Assembly (NCBI GenBank): GCA_904066235.2
Contig: CAJFCV020000001.1
Span: 8,432,001-8,496,000 of the forward strand
Direction of reading: 5' to 3'
DNA length: 64,000 bases
DNA from: Bursaphelenchus xylophilus
Taxonomy: Eukaryota > Nematoda > Chromadorea > Rhabditida > Aphelenchoididae
Below the pieces are notes generated by a model. The model worked only from the letters and a program-made list of their open reading frames with translations. It was not told the origin of the DNA and made no database searches. The translations under genes and the position numbers were made by a program. Below, piece after piece: positions 23,184 to 38,302 of this stretch; positions within the stretch are counted from its first letter, which is position 1; each line of letters starts with the position of its first letter.

Positions 23184-24229
23184 ATGTATGGAAGATTCTT
23201 CTTCAATTTTGGTCGGACATTTTTCCTTCAAGCCCCAAAATCGCGTAATTTTTTTATTCCTGCAACAGGAACATCTTTTGCTGCATTATTCTGGGGATCA
23301 ACACAGAAGACCGAAGAGAAAACTGCAGTTTTTGATGTAATTCGGGATGCCGACATCTTTTACAACCAGTACATGATTGACAATGCTTATGGGATACTGA
23401 GGAAGTAGGTTGGTTCAGTTTGTCAAAATAATTTTCAGATACCGTAAGTCTGATGACCCCGAACTTCTTTGGAGGTTGGCCAGGGTTATATGTGAACAAG
23501 GAAAGGCATGTGCCAATAAAGAAGAGAAGCTGAGGTTATTCCAAGAAGCCCTCGAATATGCATCCAAGGCTTTGGCCAGCTCTGATGCAGGCGGATGTTT
23601 TGGCGCAAATAAATGGTAACGAAATAAAAGGGTTAAAGTATCTCGACTGCAGGTACGCAATAATCCTCAATTATGTGGCGGAATTAGAGGGAACGAAGGC
23701 ACAGATCAAGTCAAGTTTAGACGTCAAAAGGCACCTGGAAAGGGCGTTGGAACTGAATCCAATGGATGCGACCACTTGGATGATTTTAGGTAATATAATG
23801 CATGAGATTTTTACATCAGTTTCAGGGATATGGCACTATTCCTTTGCCAATTTGGGCTATGCCAGTCGTTTGGCGGCCAAGGCTATTTATGGATCTCCAC
23901 CATCATCCACATACGAAGAGGCCCTTAGGCATTTTGAAAGGTAAACTTAGTGCCGGGATACGACTTTTGTGTTTATAGAGCCGAACTTATTCAACCTGGC
24001 TTCTCTTCCTCCAACAACTTCCATCTTGGGTTATGCTATGAACACTTAGGGCGGAAGGATGATGCCATTCGTGAATACAGGAAGACATTCCTTGCCCCTT
24101 GTGTCAGTGTTGATGACAATGAGTATCACAAAAAAGTGAGATCGTCTCCTTCTGTTAATATATGGTTTTTTTCAGGCCTTTGACAGGCTGAAGAAACTTG
24201 GAGTTGATCCCAATAAGCTCTCAGCTTGA
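23184..24229 (+). CDS. rmd-1: RMDN1-like TPR protein (regulator of microtubule dynamics)
   Basis: Exons 23184-23404, 23439-23615, 23653-23789, 23826-23940, 23979-24135, 24176-24229; 286 residues. The N-terminus (MYGRFFFNFGRTFFLQ) is hydrophobic/basic and may target membranes or mitochondria (inference). It is followed by the RMD helical repeats: DPELLWRLARVICEQG, KRHLERALELNPMDATTW, GIWHYSFANLGYASRLAAKA, and FHLGLCYEHLGRKDDAIREY. Introns are 32-40 nt. C. elegans RMD-1 binds microtubules and assists chromosome segregation; the family assignment is solid, orthology to one specific paralogue less so. Divergent from RPS29 with a 400 bp gap. Confidence 0.9.
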
Positions 24230-24809
24230 GTTGGAATGAGCTGATGACATCACATTGCTCGCCAGGTCTATTAACTAGAAGTAAAGTAATATAAATAAAC
24301 CCTTTCGGGGCGTTTTCGTTTGTTAGTCAGATGTTTTTTGATGAGAATTTCCCTCAAAGAGAGCAGGTCTAGATCGATGTTCAAGCACCGGAGATGCTAT
24401 TTGTTGCAGATCTTTTTCTTTTGCAATTAATGAATAAAGGAGTTTTGAGGAATATTCGACTTTTTGTGTAAAAGTGGTTTTCCCCATCGAAATGACCTTT
24501 ATCTTTGAGTTGTTGGTATATCGAATGGTCACAAGGTCTGAGGTCATTCGGTTGCATTCAGTCCATATTTCGTCAAGTCTTGTCGCTTTTCTGTTTTTCT
24601 CGATTTTTTGCTCTTTGTAATTGATTTACGATAATTTTGGGCGAAAAGACAATCGATACGCCACTAATCGAATACCACATGATATTTCCTGTGTTCCAAT
24701 ACGAATTCGATATTGTATTTCGTTTTCTGCGTGTATTTATTTTTATTCTATCCTGTTTTCATTAATTTAAACTAACTTGAATGATTGATAAAACCTTATG
24801 TTGCAGAAA

Positions 24810-26931
24810 ATGGACGACGACTCTATGGCCGAGGAGATGGATGATGCTCCGAATTATCCTCGAGGCTTCCGCATCGCGAACATGCTACCAGAATCGGCGT
24901 ATTCATTGCAACGAATGTCTTCCTTCTCGGATCATGAGTCACCGAGTATAAACCACTCAGATTATGCTGAAGATGAAAGCGTTGCTGTCTTGAGATTGAG
25001 AAAGTTATATCCAGCTGTTAACCCAGATGTACGTACTAAAGTATTTTTGTTGATTTTTTAGATGTACCCTCCTTTACCGAGATTCTGGAACCCAATGGAC
25101 AAGTATAAACTTCTGGTATTGTCAAGCGATTATTTACGAATCAAATACTCCGGAAAGAACAGCGCTCTTAAGGATCCTGCATCTGTTAGAGCAAATGCTG
25201 CCATCCCGCGATTATGTGGCATTTTTTACTACGAAATACGAGTAATGAATATACCGAGCTCGGGGTATGTAAAGTTTAGTATAACAACGTTCCCGTTTAA
25301 GTTGCTTTGCCATTGGTTTGGGAGACAGAAGCACTAGTCTGAACAAGCTTCCAGGAGTGGAAACGGGAACGTTTGGTTATCATGCGGACAAAGGCCGCCT
25401 TCTCTCCGGCCATACCAAAATCGACGCCAACGAAGTCTACAAATCGGATGATATTATCGGCTGCGGTATCAACTTTGTGACTAGAACGATCTTCTTTACC
25501 AAGAACGGGCAGAAGTTGCAAAGCGAATTCACTAATGTAAATATGACGAGGTCTTTCTATCCAATTGTTGGAACACAATGTCCGGCGGATGTGGTAGATA
25601 CCAACTTTGGACAGAAACCATTTGTTTACGATATTGAATCGGAAATCAGGGTAATCTATGACACCAGAAGATTAAACTAGTTTTAGAAATGCAAAGAAGA
25701 AACGTGGTCGACCATTCAGAATCTCCAACTACCTCCATTAAAGTCCGTTTGGATGTCCAAATCGATCTCCGACTGGTTGGCCATCAAAGGTTACACTACT
25801 GCCCTCACAGCTTTCAACAAAATCAATGGGTTCCCACAACCAGATGACTGTGATCTGATGAGAGAAAGACGACGGATTGTAGATCTTATTACCAGCGGAC
25901 GAGTCGCCGAGGCCATTCAGTCTTCAGAACGGGTTGCTCCAAATATATTTGAGAAGAATCCGGAACTGGGGGTTTTACTTCGGATTCAAGAGTTTATCGA
26001 GGCCCTCACTTCAAATGTGAGCAACTTGTCAACATTTAGTGATTTTTTAGTTCGAAAAGAATGATGCGAGTAACGTCGATGATTCCAATAAGCCGACGAC
26101 CTCAACTCATCAACCCCGTAATAAGAGATCAGCTCCAGATGGGGAAAATAATCAGACTCAGCCGAAGAGAAGGCTTAGTACAGGTAATCTAAACGGGTTT
26201 TGTATGCAATTGTGTTCTCTAGGTACAGCACAGAGAACAGAGAGATACCATGGATTTTCTGATGACAATGGCGAGATGAGTGACGGCCAGATGAACGGGC
26301 TTGGTAGAACAAATGGGGCCTCCTTCACCCCGACCAACGGAAACTCGGCCAGCACCAATATCATCGCTGAGATGGACACCCAATCGTCCTCTTCTCCTGA
26401 GCCAACTGAGCCTGCGGATTCCACGTTATTAGTTTCTGAAGAGAAGATGAGTGATGGAAATGGAATTGCAAATCTTGATTACATTATCAGATTGGGGCAG
26501 GACATTCAGAAACAAGCTGAGGTATTGGAATTACCTCGCGGGCTTATTAATTATATGGATGTAAGTTGAGTACGACGAGCACGAGGTTGTTTTAGGAAGT
26601 CTTCAGCGTTGTTTGTTACCCTAATCCAAAGCAATCTCCGAAAGCATATCTGTTTGATCGCAAATATCGTTATCATCTGGCCAAATATTTGAATCGGGCA
26701 CTTCTTCGTAAGCCTTTTCTTTATTTTTTTTTACTTCAAATTTAAGGTCACCATAAGCATCCCATTGCAGAAGAAGCTGGGGATGACAGCATTTGTCCAA
26801 TCGAGAGGCTCTTCAAGAGCTCCCATTATATCCACGGGGTTGCCATCAAAAAGTCGATTCCTTCCGCTGTCTTCCTCAATGAAGATCGGATTATCGAAGC
26901 TGGACGATCTTGTCAAACTTACAATCTTTGA
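24810..26931 (+). CDS. RanBP9/RanBP10-type SPRY-LisH-CTLH-CRA protein
   Basis: Exons 24810-25028, 25062-25264, 25302-25650, 25687-26016, 26051-26183, 26223-26560, 26596-26707, 26747-26931; 622 residues. Acidic N-terminus, then a SPRY domain (LRIKYSGKNS, CFAIGLGDRS, GTFGYHADKGRLLSG, DIIGCGINFVTRTIFFTKNG, YPIVGTQCPADVVDTNFG), LisH (SISDWLAIKGYTTALTAFNK), CTLH (RRRIVDLITSGRVAEAIQS), a long Ser/Asn-rich insert, and the CRA region (SVVCYPNPKQSPKAYLFD). This family is a scaffold of the CTLH ubiquitin ligase complex. A poly(A) signal AATAAA follows near 26998, and DUS2 starts about 175 bp downstream, an operon-like arrangement. Confidence 0.92.
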
Positions 26932-27105
26932 TGTACATTATTTTTTTCATTTCCCGCTTTACAATTTCCGATTACATCCGAAAACATTGTCTGGTTAATA
27001 AATTTTAATGAATATTCAAGTATTGAAGGAAGTCTTTGCGTTAATTACGCTGGTATCTAGACAGGGTTAATTAGGAGTAATAGTCAGCGTTTGCTGTTAT
27101 GGAAG

Positions 27106-29817
<2,712 letters not shown>

Positions 29818-29895
29818 AAAACCACTGGACGTTACAGATTGTTAAGTTTATTGTTGTTACATTTATATTTATAAATAAAGTACAAAAAACTTAAT

Positions 29896-31647
29896 TTAGA
29901 ACTCGTCATCATCATCGGGCATTTCACTAGCCAATTCCAACTCCAGTAATTCTCTTTCCCTCTGTTGTTCAGTTTTTTCGTTGTCCGGCTTCTTGTTGTC
30001 GGGATATCGGAGAGCCTTTACCGCCAAATTATGCAGGTCCAAACAGTTCTTTATACGCGTATCATAGGCAAACTGAGGTTCCGTGGTACGGTAGACATTC
30101 TCCGAAACGCCGGATTGGAGGTATCGACTATCAGTCCGGGAATCACAAGTGATGACGGCATCAACGGTATGGTCCTTGATGGCTTTAGCAACAATATATT
30201 CGGCTTCGACTTCGGTTGGTAGCTAAATCATAGATTTAGATATATAAAAGATGCTCGATACTTCTGAATTCATTAGTCCTCTCACCTGAAGTTTCTTGGC
30301 AATATCGGCAATCGGGATTCTAGAATAGGCCAAGGAGATTTGTCGAATCGCCGTCCTGATGACATTTTGACGAAGTCGGACGATCAAAGTCAAGGTTTCA
30401 TCGGTCTCAAACACTCCAGAATACTTCTCTAGCACCTTGTTGAAGAGTGCAATGTCACCCAGACGGACAGCTAAAGACTAATAAAAATTAAACGATCTCT
30501 CACCATGAGTTAGTTGCAGATATGGAGCCAACGTCACTCGATGAATTGGGACTCGGAAGATGGCACGTTCTGGGATCTCTCCCCTCAACAAAGAGATCAC
30601 CACCACCCACTTATGGACATTCTGCTTAAATCCAACAGCCGAATCTTGGGGAGATTTTCTCAAACTGAGTTGAAATAGATCGGCGGCTTCGACATATTGG
30701 AGTTGAAGGGCTCTGATCCTGCCCCAGTAGTACAAATAGCGAGCCAGATCATTGTTGTTGGCAGATTCTGGGAACTTGACCTTGGTAATCAGTTTCGAGG
30801 CGGACGAAAGATTCTTCGTAACCAGGTAAATACGAAGGAGGCATACAATCAATGTCGCCTGTGAGTCATATTGATGTCTCAGGGTGGCAAAGCGAAGGCG
30901 ACTGTTCAAATATCTAAAAAAAAGTAAAACATACTAAAAGCGTAACTAAACACAATATACCAATAATAAACTTACGGTGGGAGAGTTCCAATCTTCCCGG
31001 TTCTTTCGGAGATCAGAGTGAGATAGAAAAAACCCTTCGCTAAGAATGGATCCAAAGATCTCTTGTCGTGTCCATCGGCGCATTCAATTAGACTATTCGC
31101 ACATTGGAGAGCCAACTCATGTTTCTTCTCATCAGTCAAGAACAGAAGAACCAGTAAATGGATGTAGAGTTCAAGTTCAGGAGTTGGAGTAGTTTTTCTG
31201 GAGAGCAACTGCTTCTTGGCGGACGACTTCTTTTCTTTGGAATCAATTTCCATTAAAGTTTCACTAAAAATACAAAACAAAATAAAGCAATCACTTACGC
31301 AGCTTTTGGCAACCAACCCATCAAATTCTTCTTGACTTGATTGTTGCCCAAGTATGAGGTGCAAAGTTTTGCCAGCAAATCCGGATTCAACTGCCTTCTA
31401 GTTCTATTCAAAAACTGCAGAACACGACCGACGATATGAGTTTCGCCCCGCTCCAGCTGATTACACCATTCTTTCATATCTGTAAATATATTGATGACAA
31501 AAGTCTTCCAAACTCATATATCACAGGCAAACACACACTTTCGAAGGTGATTACATCGAGATCATCTTTCTTCTTGTCGTCCTTCTGCTCCTTTGGAGTT
31601 TCCTCCTTCTTGGATCCGGGTTGATCAACTTCCATAGCTTCGGTCAT
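29896..31647 (-). CDS. rpn-3: 26S proteasome regulatory subunit RPN3 (PSMD3)
   Basis: Six exons: about 31539-31647, 31299-31479, 30976-31263, 30504-30913, 30286-30470, 29896-30222; 499 residues (human 534). It starts MTEAMEVDQPGSKK with a charged N-terminus, continues through helical repeats (YLYYWGRIRALQLQYVEAAD, RKSPQDSAVGFKQNVHKW, LLRGEIPERAIF), and ends with the PCI domain (RLGDIALFNKVLEKYSGVF, AYSRIPIADIAKKL, EAEYIVAKAIKD) and an acidic tail SEMPDDDDEF. It is a lid subunit of the 19S regulator. A second proteasome gene (beta-5) lies at the other end of the window but is not physically linked in an operon. Confidence 0.95.
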
Positions 31648-31839
31648 CCTGTTATGATGTTGAAAGTACAACCAGTTCACAGACCAAAAAAGATAAATGA
31701 AAGAATTTTTGCTCATGATTATAGAACGCCAAGGAATATCATCAGGGATTGTTTTCGTGGTGGGACTCAAAGACTTTAGTGTTGTAAAAAAATATTCGTA
31801 ATTCATGGCACATTTTGGGCTCAATTTTTAACACCTTCC

Positions 31840-32135
31840 CGCTCAATTTTCACAGGTTTACAGACTTTATTTTAGTTTAAAATGATGTTTCTTGAGCTTC
31901 TAAGTCGTAATAAATAAGTCTTGGTAAAAAAAATTATTTTTTAGACCGTCAACTTCAAAAAAACGTTGATTCGGGCCAAAAGAGAAATTAGCCAGTTTTT
32001 GGGCATTTTCACCCCTAAAACCCCAAATTGGGCCACAAATTTTTACGTATCCTTGATCAGCACAACTTTTCGGATTTTTTGAGATATGTCCCGTCTAAAA
32101 GTAGGAACCCCCATAAAAGTACCTTGTTAGAACCA
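31840..32135 (+). repeat. Dispersed repeat, solo copy
   Basis: About 300 bp that matches, in order, two separated segments in the large intron at 41-45 kb: the part around TCTAAGTCGTAATAAATAAG matches 42820-42955, and the part from GCCAGTTTTTGGGCATTTTC to CCCCATAAAAGTACC matches 45074-45215. Here the two are contiguous, so this copy preserves the uninterrupted structure. No coding capacity. Confidence 0.75.
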
Positions 32136-32982
32136 TAGAAGCGGTAAGATCAAAGGAAATTTGGCAGCTCGCGACCTAACCGCGCCTGATTTTGTAAAAA
32201 AGGTTTCGTTTTTGATCAAGAAATTTTTTTTGAAAATGCAATTCATCGTTCTCTGTTCGTAAATAATGGCAAAGTACTGTGAGATTGCAGCCGTTTCACT
32301 TGTTGACAGATCTGCTGTTTTTTAACCATTTTGCTACCAACTGTTTAATTTAACAACCCCATAAGACAGATTCTCGCGCATTGACCTAGTTTGTTGGTCT
32401 CTTTGTTCTGTAGTTGCGCTCATAAAAAATGGGTTGTCTCCTTGCGGTTATCATTGAGTCAAGAAGGAAACGAGATGGAGTGGGGCAGTCTGTTTTATGC
32501 AGTAATTAGCGTAACATTAATATTTGAAGAGATAATCGCGACTTTTTCGAATTCCGCAAAAGTGCACTTGCGACTTTGGGAGCCGGGGACGAAAAGCTCG
32601 TGGGGTGGTACGTGACGTCACGTGCCTTGCACCGAATGTTTCGCTGAGACGCGTACGAGGCGGTGCAGGCGGCGAGAAGAGAGTGGGGCAATCGGGGAGA
32701 GCCCCGTCCCCCTCTCCACAGCCAGCCCGCGCCTTTTCTTTTCGTTCAGCCTGGTTCTGCGGGGTGTCGCTCTTCGTTTTTCTCTTCACACGAATCGACT
32801 GTTTCGCCTCTACTCAAATCGACTGCGATATCCTTATCCTTTGTCTTCCACGCCATGTCTTGGTCGTCTATCCAGAGAGCTTGTCATGATGCGCGGCGTT
32901 TTTGGTCGTTAAAACGACTCCATAAACTTCTTCCAAATCTGAATGTCTTCTTTTTTTCAGACGGGTACTCGATTCGGTTTCC
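32136..32982 (+). promoter_or_regulatory. GC-rich upstream region of the MATH-BTB gene
   Basis: From about 32570 the base composition turns GC-rich, with a perfect 14-bp palindrome ACGTGACGTCACGT at 32610-32623. The palindrome contains a full CRE (TGACGTCA), and CACGTG (E-box) at 32619-32624 overlaps it. This is about 360 bp before the first ATG. Binding of bZIP/bHLH factors is inference. A TTTTTTTCAG acceptor at 32951-32960 just before the ATG indicates a 5'UTR intron or spliced-leader site. Confidence 0.55.
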
Positions 32983-34726
32983 ATGGATCAGATCGGCGAC
33001 GATCAGGCCAGCCCAGCTTATCTTCTGCGACGAGCTAACTCCGGTAAGTTTTTGTCGATTTTCATGGAGGATTTTAGGAGTCAAAAAAAGTTGTGTATTA
33101 AAAAAAAGTTTGTGTATTACAAGGCGTATTGCCTTTTACTTTAGTTTGAATTTACTTCTGTTTTTTAAATGTTCTATTTTGGTTTGCATCACAAGGCATA
33201 TTACTTTTCCTTTAGCTTGAATTTAATTCTTCTTTTTTTAAAATGTTTTTATCCTCAGTAATTAAATATAATTTTAGTTGTAGGGCTTGACAACCTCGGG
33301 TTTTCCAATTTCGATCTCCGTGCCTGCAGCATTTCCTGCCCTTCTACCTCCCGCTATGCCGGCAATGCCGAGACCGGCTCTAATGAATGCTTTACGGTCT
33401 GGGAACCTGTATTCCTACGACAAGAATGGACTGTAAGTTTTATTACCTACTATATTTATGACATCTTTAGATCAATAACATCAAGGCAGCTCTCGAGTTA
33501 ACAACTCCAGGTATTTGTATGAGAAGTCGGGCGTTTAAAGATGAATCGATGCCTGACATCAGTTGGCAGCTGTGTTTATATCCAGGAGGCAAAAGGGAAG
33601 AAAACAAGAATAATGTTTCCTTGTTCTTAAAGATGTCTACTAGTCATGCTTCCAAAGAAGTAAGTCGAATCAAAACGAATTTTACCTGTTTTATTTAGTT
33701 CACCGTGCGGGCTGAGTACTGTTTCTACTTCATGGACGATAACAACAAATCTAAGTTCAATAATGTGAATACCGGGGATTTCAAGGTCAAACCAACGAAA
33801 GGATCTCATTCTTGGGGTCTCAGGAATATCCCCAGAGCCAAAGTAATTAACAGTGTGAGGTCCGACGACTCTCTACACATTGTCTGTGAGATACAAACGG
33901 TCCCAGACTTTAACCGAGTACCTCCTGTTGTGTATAAAAAAGAATCACCGATCAATCAGAGCCAAGTATGTTGTATTTAACTTATAATAACTTCTTTTAG
34001 TTGATGCGTGACTTTGTTGGTCGCTTCCACGACATGTACGAAACCGGTGAAGGTTCAGATTTTGTGATCGAATGTCAAGGGCGAGAATTTGCCGTCCACA
34101 AATTTGTTCTGATGGCTCATTCCGAGGTTTTGCGGGCGATGTTCAAGCATTCGATGGAAGAAACTAAGAACGGTCGAATGAAACTGTTGGATGCATGCCC
34201 TGAGGCTGTCGCGCACATGCTATACTATATGTATTCGGGAGCTCTACCGCAGGAATTCGAATACGAGCACGCCTCGCCATTGATGCAGATTGCTGATAAG
34301 TATGCTCTCGATCAACTTAAAATGCTGTGTCAAGAGAAGCTGATCCAAAGGTGAGCAGAAAATTAAAAAAAAAAACGTTTGGTACCTAAATTTAATTTAC
34401 ATTTATGTTTCAGGCTCAATGCGAGTAATGTGATTACTATGTTGATCATGGCAGATTACCAAAACGCTCCTCTTCTCATGGATGCTTGTATCCCGGTGGT
34501 AAGTCTATTATAATTTAATGTTTTTATAAATTCTTCTAGCGGATTTTATTTATTCTTTTAGATTAAAGCAAATAGTCGTCGCATAATCTCTAGTCCGGAT
34601 TGGAACACTTTGAAGACCAACAACCAGAAGCTCGTGAACTCAGTTCTGGAGAAGATCGTGGTCCAAGATGATTCCCCTCCACAAAAACGACTCAGACTTA
34701 CACATTCCAACCAAATGCAACGTTGA
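32983..34726 (+). CDS. MATH-BTB CUL3 substrate adaptor (MEL-26/SPOP-like)
   Basis: Exons 32983-33043, 33284-33432, 33471-33659, 33699-33965, 34001-34350, 34414-34498, 34562-34726; 421 residues. A variable N-terminus (MDQIGDDQASPAYLLRRAN) is followed by the MATH domain, from EWTINNIKAALELT through SRAFKDESMPDISWQLCLYP, FLKMSTSHASKEFTVRAEYCF and SHSWGLRNIPR. Then comes the BTB domain (SDFVIECQGREFAVHKFVLM AHSEVLRAMF-type core, GALPQEFEYEHASPL) and a BACK-like 3-box helix (NVITMLIMADYQNAPLL). The C-terminus PPQKRLRL resembles the basic nuclear signal of SPOP. MEL-26 targets katanin for CUL3-dependent destruction; which substrate this one uses cannot be read from sequence. In the 33284 exon a second frame is also open, but only the chosen one joins to the MATH core. 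Confidence 0.88.
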
Positions 34727-34992
34727 ATAAGTACTCCAAGGTGGTCTTTCTTCCACTCGCTACCCATCCAAACGTTCTTTCTGCCCATTTTATTGTTTTT
34801 ATCTCATCATGAGCGGTTTATTTTACAATAGATGATCGTATCTTTTCGTATATTGAACCTAGATGGTCTTCGGTTAGTAATTGTACTCTGAATATAATCA
34901 GAGATATTTTCCTAGGCCTCGTCTATGTTGGTTTTATTTGTGAAATTCCTCTCCTTTTCTAGCGAAGTAAGTAAGTAAAGTTTTATTGGAAT

Positions 34993-37006
34993 TCAATTCA
35001 ATTTTTTGGCCGCTCGAACACTCTTATCAAACGCTTCAAAGGCCTCCAATAATTCCATTTGTAATTTTGTTTGAGCTGAGATTTCGAGTCTAAGCGAACG
35101 CCGAAGAAGTAATGACACTTCGCAAAGCTGGTTGCCGTAATCCCCCATCTTTCTGGCTACATCTTCGAACTTGTTCGTCTTGGTACATGGATCTTGAGGA
35201 GTCAGATTGGAAGCGAGTTCATTAAGCCAGGAAGCGACCTGAATGTTGTTAAAACTGGGTATTATACTTACAATCCGACAGTCATTTTCACAGGTTGCAA
35301 GTTGTATCATCTGATGTAACTTTAGTTTCCTCAGTTCACTCAAGGAAATGCAACGCTGTCTTCGCTCTGACATTGATTGAAGATTCTGATTTAACAGGGT
35401 CCCTAGAGATGTTCCCGTGTCCTCAATCAACTCATCACACAGTTCCTTCGCTTCTCTGAACCTGCATTCTAAACTAAGCGTATCTTCTGCATAATCATTT
35501 TATTACCAAGCAATCCAACAAGTTCATCCAATTCTGACACTGACTTCTTCAAAGTTTCTACGGAAGTTGAGATTTGGTCGGTACAAAGTAATTTCAGCAG
35601 GTTCTCCGCTTCACGATCAAACTGAAAAATACGTGGTTTGTGAGTTACAGTAATCGGCACCTTGATGAAAAGATCTTGTACTTGAACACAGACTCGCAGT
35701 CTCCCCATAGCCCGTCGGACTCTCATGTCGACTCGATCTAATTCTTCTTGGAATGCCTTTAGGGCAGGGTGTTTTGATTTGAAGATTTCCAGTCTGACTT
35801 CCTATAAATTGTAATAAAATTGTTAAAATTGAAAAAAAATTACTGTCAGTCGCCCATGAATGTCCGTAGATTTTTTTAGAAGATTAGCAGATTCCTCGAA
35901 TGATTTGGGAAGCATCTCCGTCAAGGAATCCACAAACTCCATAACCGATTCATTCAGCCAGACTTTGACTTCTTGGACTTCCCCATCACTGATTATAATG
36001 TTACTTTCTGATGTCATCTGATCTTCTTGTGATGAAAATTCTGGTTTCTGTTCGATCTGAGGTTCGAGTATATTAGACACTTCATGATCAGTACTCTCTG
36101 AAGAAAACACCTGCGGATCTTTTGGTTCTTTGACTTCATCTTCTACGACCTTAACTTCCATTTTCTTTGCCGGTATCAATGGGGGTGGTCTGTACTTTAA
36201 CTTGCCGCCGATTTCGATCAAAATTGCGCTTCCTAAAGCAATCGTGTATGATTACAAAACAATATAAGAGCATATTGAAAAGGTACCTTGCTTCAAGAAT
36301 CTGTTAAGACACTTCCCGTATTGTAATCCATCACGTCCAAAGTAAACTGGATTTGAGAAGAAATGTTGTTCGAATTCCTTAAAGAATACAGTAATCTTTT
36401 CTCTCCTACTTGTTTTATATCCGTCCAGGTCTGCAAAGATGCATTGTTTTCGAACAGATACGCTCTTTTCACGTGTTTCCAGAGCTTTGTGCGAGAGCAG
36501 ATGGTTGTCTGTAAAGTCAAAATTACATCTTTAATCGAATTACTTTGAAATCATAGGTTTCCAAAGCCATATCCAGAGAAATCTTTTGTTGTTCAAGAAA
36601 ATATTCAGACTCCAAGACGATTGCATGCTTGATTTTGAAGGCCAGGGCATTTTGACATGCCCTCAGGACAACTTTTACAATCTTCAGGGTCAATTTCTGA
36701 CATTCGATGACTACTACGATGTGATTACTGTCATCTGAATAGTTCTCGGAAAGGGTTCGCAAACCGTATGCCAGTGATGAACAAAGGAAATTTGATATTG
36801 GAAGAGATTCTAAACCTTATTGACCACTGATGAAAGTTTCAAACCTTTTGCAGACCCTGCTTCCAGATGACGATTTACTTCAGCTGCATCCAATTTTAGC
36901 CAAATCAGTGATTCTGAAATCGCATTCAAAGTATCTTCGCTATTTTACCATTTTCGATTAAACTCCCACAATTCTTTGAATAACGACTCCTCTTCAAGCG
37001 AATCAT
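34993..37006 (-). CDS. Sec14/CRAL-TRIO-like and spectrin-repeat-like protein (SESTD1/Solo-type)
   Basis: Ten exons: 36949-37006, 36845-36913, 36544-36809, 36390-36508, 36287-36300, 35844-36232, 35661-35801, 35507-35621, 35272-35468, 34993-35238; 537 residues. Residues about 55-160 read like the Sec14-like lobe of SESTD1/Solo/kalirin proteins: NHIVVVIECQKLTLKIVKVV, ALAFKIKHAIVLESEYFLEQ, and FKTTICSRTKLWKHV. The middle is acidic and Pro-rich. The C-terminal half is long amphipathic helices (ELDELVGLLECRFREAKELC, SERRQRCISLSELRKLKLHQ) like spectrin repeats. A 14-nt microexon is needed to hold frame in the middle. Function (lipid binding scaffold or Rho-GEF relative lacking the GEF domain) is inference. 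It lies 168 bp downstream of ribosomal P2, same strand. Confidence 0.6.
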
Positions 37007-37173
37007 TATGAACACCACCGAAACACCTATACGAAAGGAGATTCTCGCCAAGAAGGATTTGATAAAGACGGCTCTAATGACACACTTTCGCCAAGATCCT
37101 TCCCGCAGCTACAAGGTCATTCAAGAAATATTTTGTAAAATTTATTCAAACAAAAACAACAACGAGAAAAAAA

Positions 37174-37802
37174 TTAATCGAAGAGACCGAAGCCCATGTC
37201 CTCCTCTTCTGACTCTTCCTTCTTCTCCTCCTTCTTGGCGGCTGAAATTTGAAAGATTAATATGGGATACATTTTCAATCAAAATTTTTAATGCAAAGCT
37301 GTACGAAAGCTGCTTTTCCCTTAAAACTAAACGAAAAACCCCTCCTTTATGCATTTAGTTACAAGAAGCAAAACCAAAGCTTTGTAGGTTGCCGTGTTCG
37401 AATAACAGCGAATCGCTCGCCTTATTCCCTAATTTACATCCGAATAAAACAATAATTTACCTGGCTTATCAGCGGCGGGAGCAGCTCCACCAGATGGAGC
37501 GGCGGCGGCGGCTGGGGCAGCACCTCCTGAGGGGACGGTGGCCAATTTTGATTGTCCGGCGGCGATAACTTCTTCGATACTCTTGCCGTTCAATAGCTTG
37601 ACAACAGTCTCGGCCTGTTGTTTCTCAACTTCGACTCCGACGGACCCTACAAATAAAACAATAAAGAAGCGTAACGTTAAAGCAATCTAAAAGTCAACAA
37701 GATCATAAACAATAACGTACCGAGGATGGTGGAGAGGTCTTGGACTGAAGGATCAGTTTTGCCTCCCAAGTTGGCCAAAAGGTAAGCAGCAACGTACTTC
37801 AT
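37174..37802 (-). CDS. rla-2: 60S acidic ribosomal protein P2
   Basis: Exons 37721-37802, 37461-37646, 37174-37241; 111 residues. N-terminal dimerisation helix [38 protein letters not shown], an Ala/Pro/Gly hinge, then the acidic tail ending [11 protein letters not shown], the elongation-factor-binding C-terminus shared by P0/P1/P2. The KYVAAYLL start and SVGVEVE segment identify P2 rather than P1. It is the upstream member of a probable operon with the Sec14-like gene. Confidence 0.95.
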
Positions 37803-38302
37803 GGTGATGAAGAAGACTGTAAAACAACAAACTCACGATAACAACAAACAAGATAAAACTCGGCACGATTTTGCAAAACTAAAAAATGTAAAAAAGATCA
37901 AGATAATTTCCTTCTTTTCCAAAAACCTACCGTAATGCTCTGGCACAATTTTCCGCGGCGGGACGTAGGTTTACAATGGGTGAAATTAAAATAATTGCTT
38001 CGAATAAATTAAACGTTTATATTAGGATTACGCAATAATCGTGATTTGAAAAAATGATTCTATATTAAATGCGACATCAGCAACTTCCAAGGCAGCGTAA
38101 ATAATTTTACTCGTGTGTTAAAAGAACGAGGTTGACTGCAGGCTCTACCGTATCAACCACAAATTGTTGAATGAAATACTGGGTGATTTTGTACACAAAT
38201 TGTACGCAACTTAATACTGTCTTAATGCTACTGTACTTTCGGAGATGAATTTTGAAGACGGACGCACTCTCTGCGCATCAGAATCGATTGAAGGGCAAAC
38301 TA

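Noticed and set aside
33284..33432. Alternative reading frame (SISVPAAFPALLPPAMPAMP) in the second MATH-BTB exon
   Set aside because: Open and protein-like, but only the frame ending FLRQEWT joins in phase with the preceding exon and the MATH core INNIKAALEL.
37008..37358. Plus-strand open frame opposite the Sec14-like/P2 spacer
   Set aside because: Antisense to the P2 acidic tail; no start context, no homology and no splice sites.
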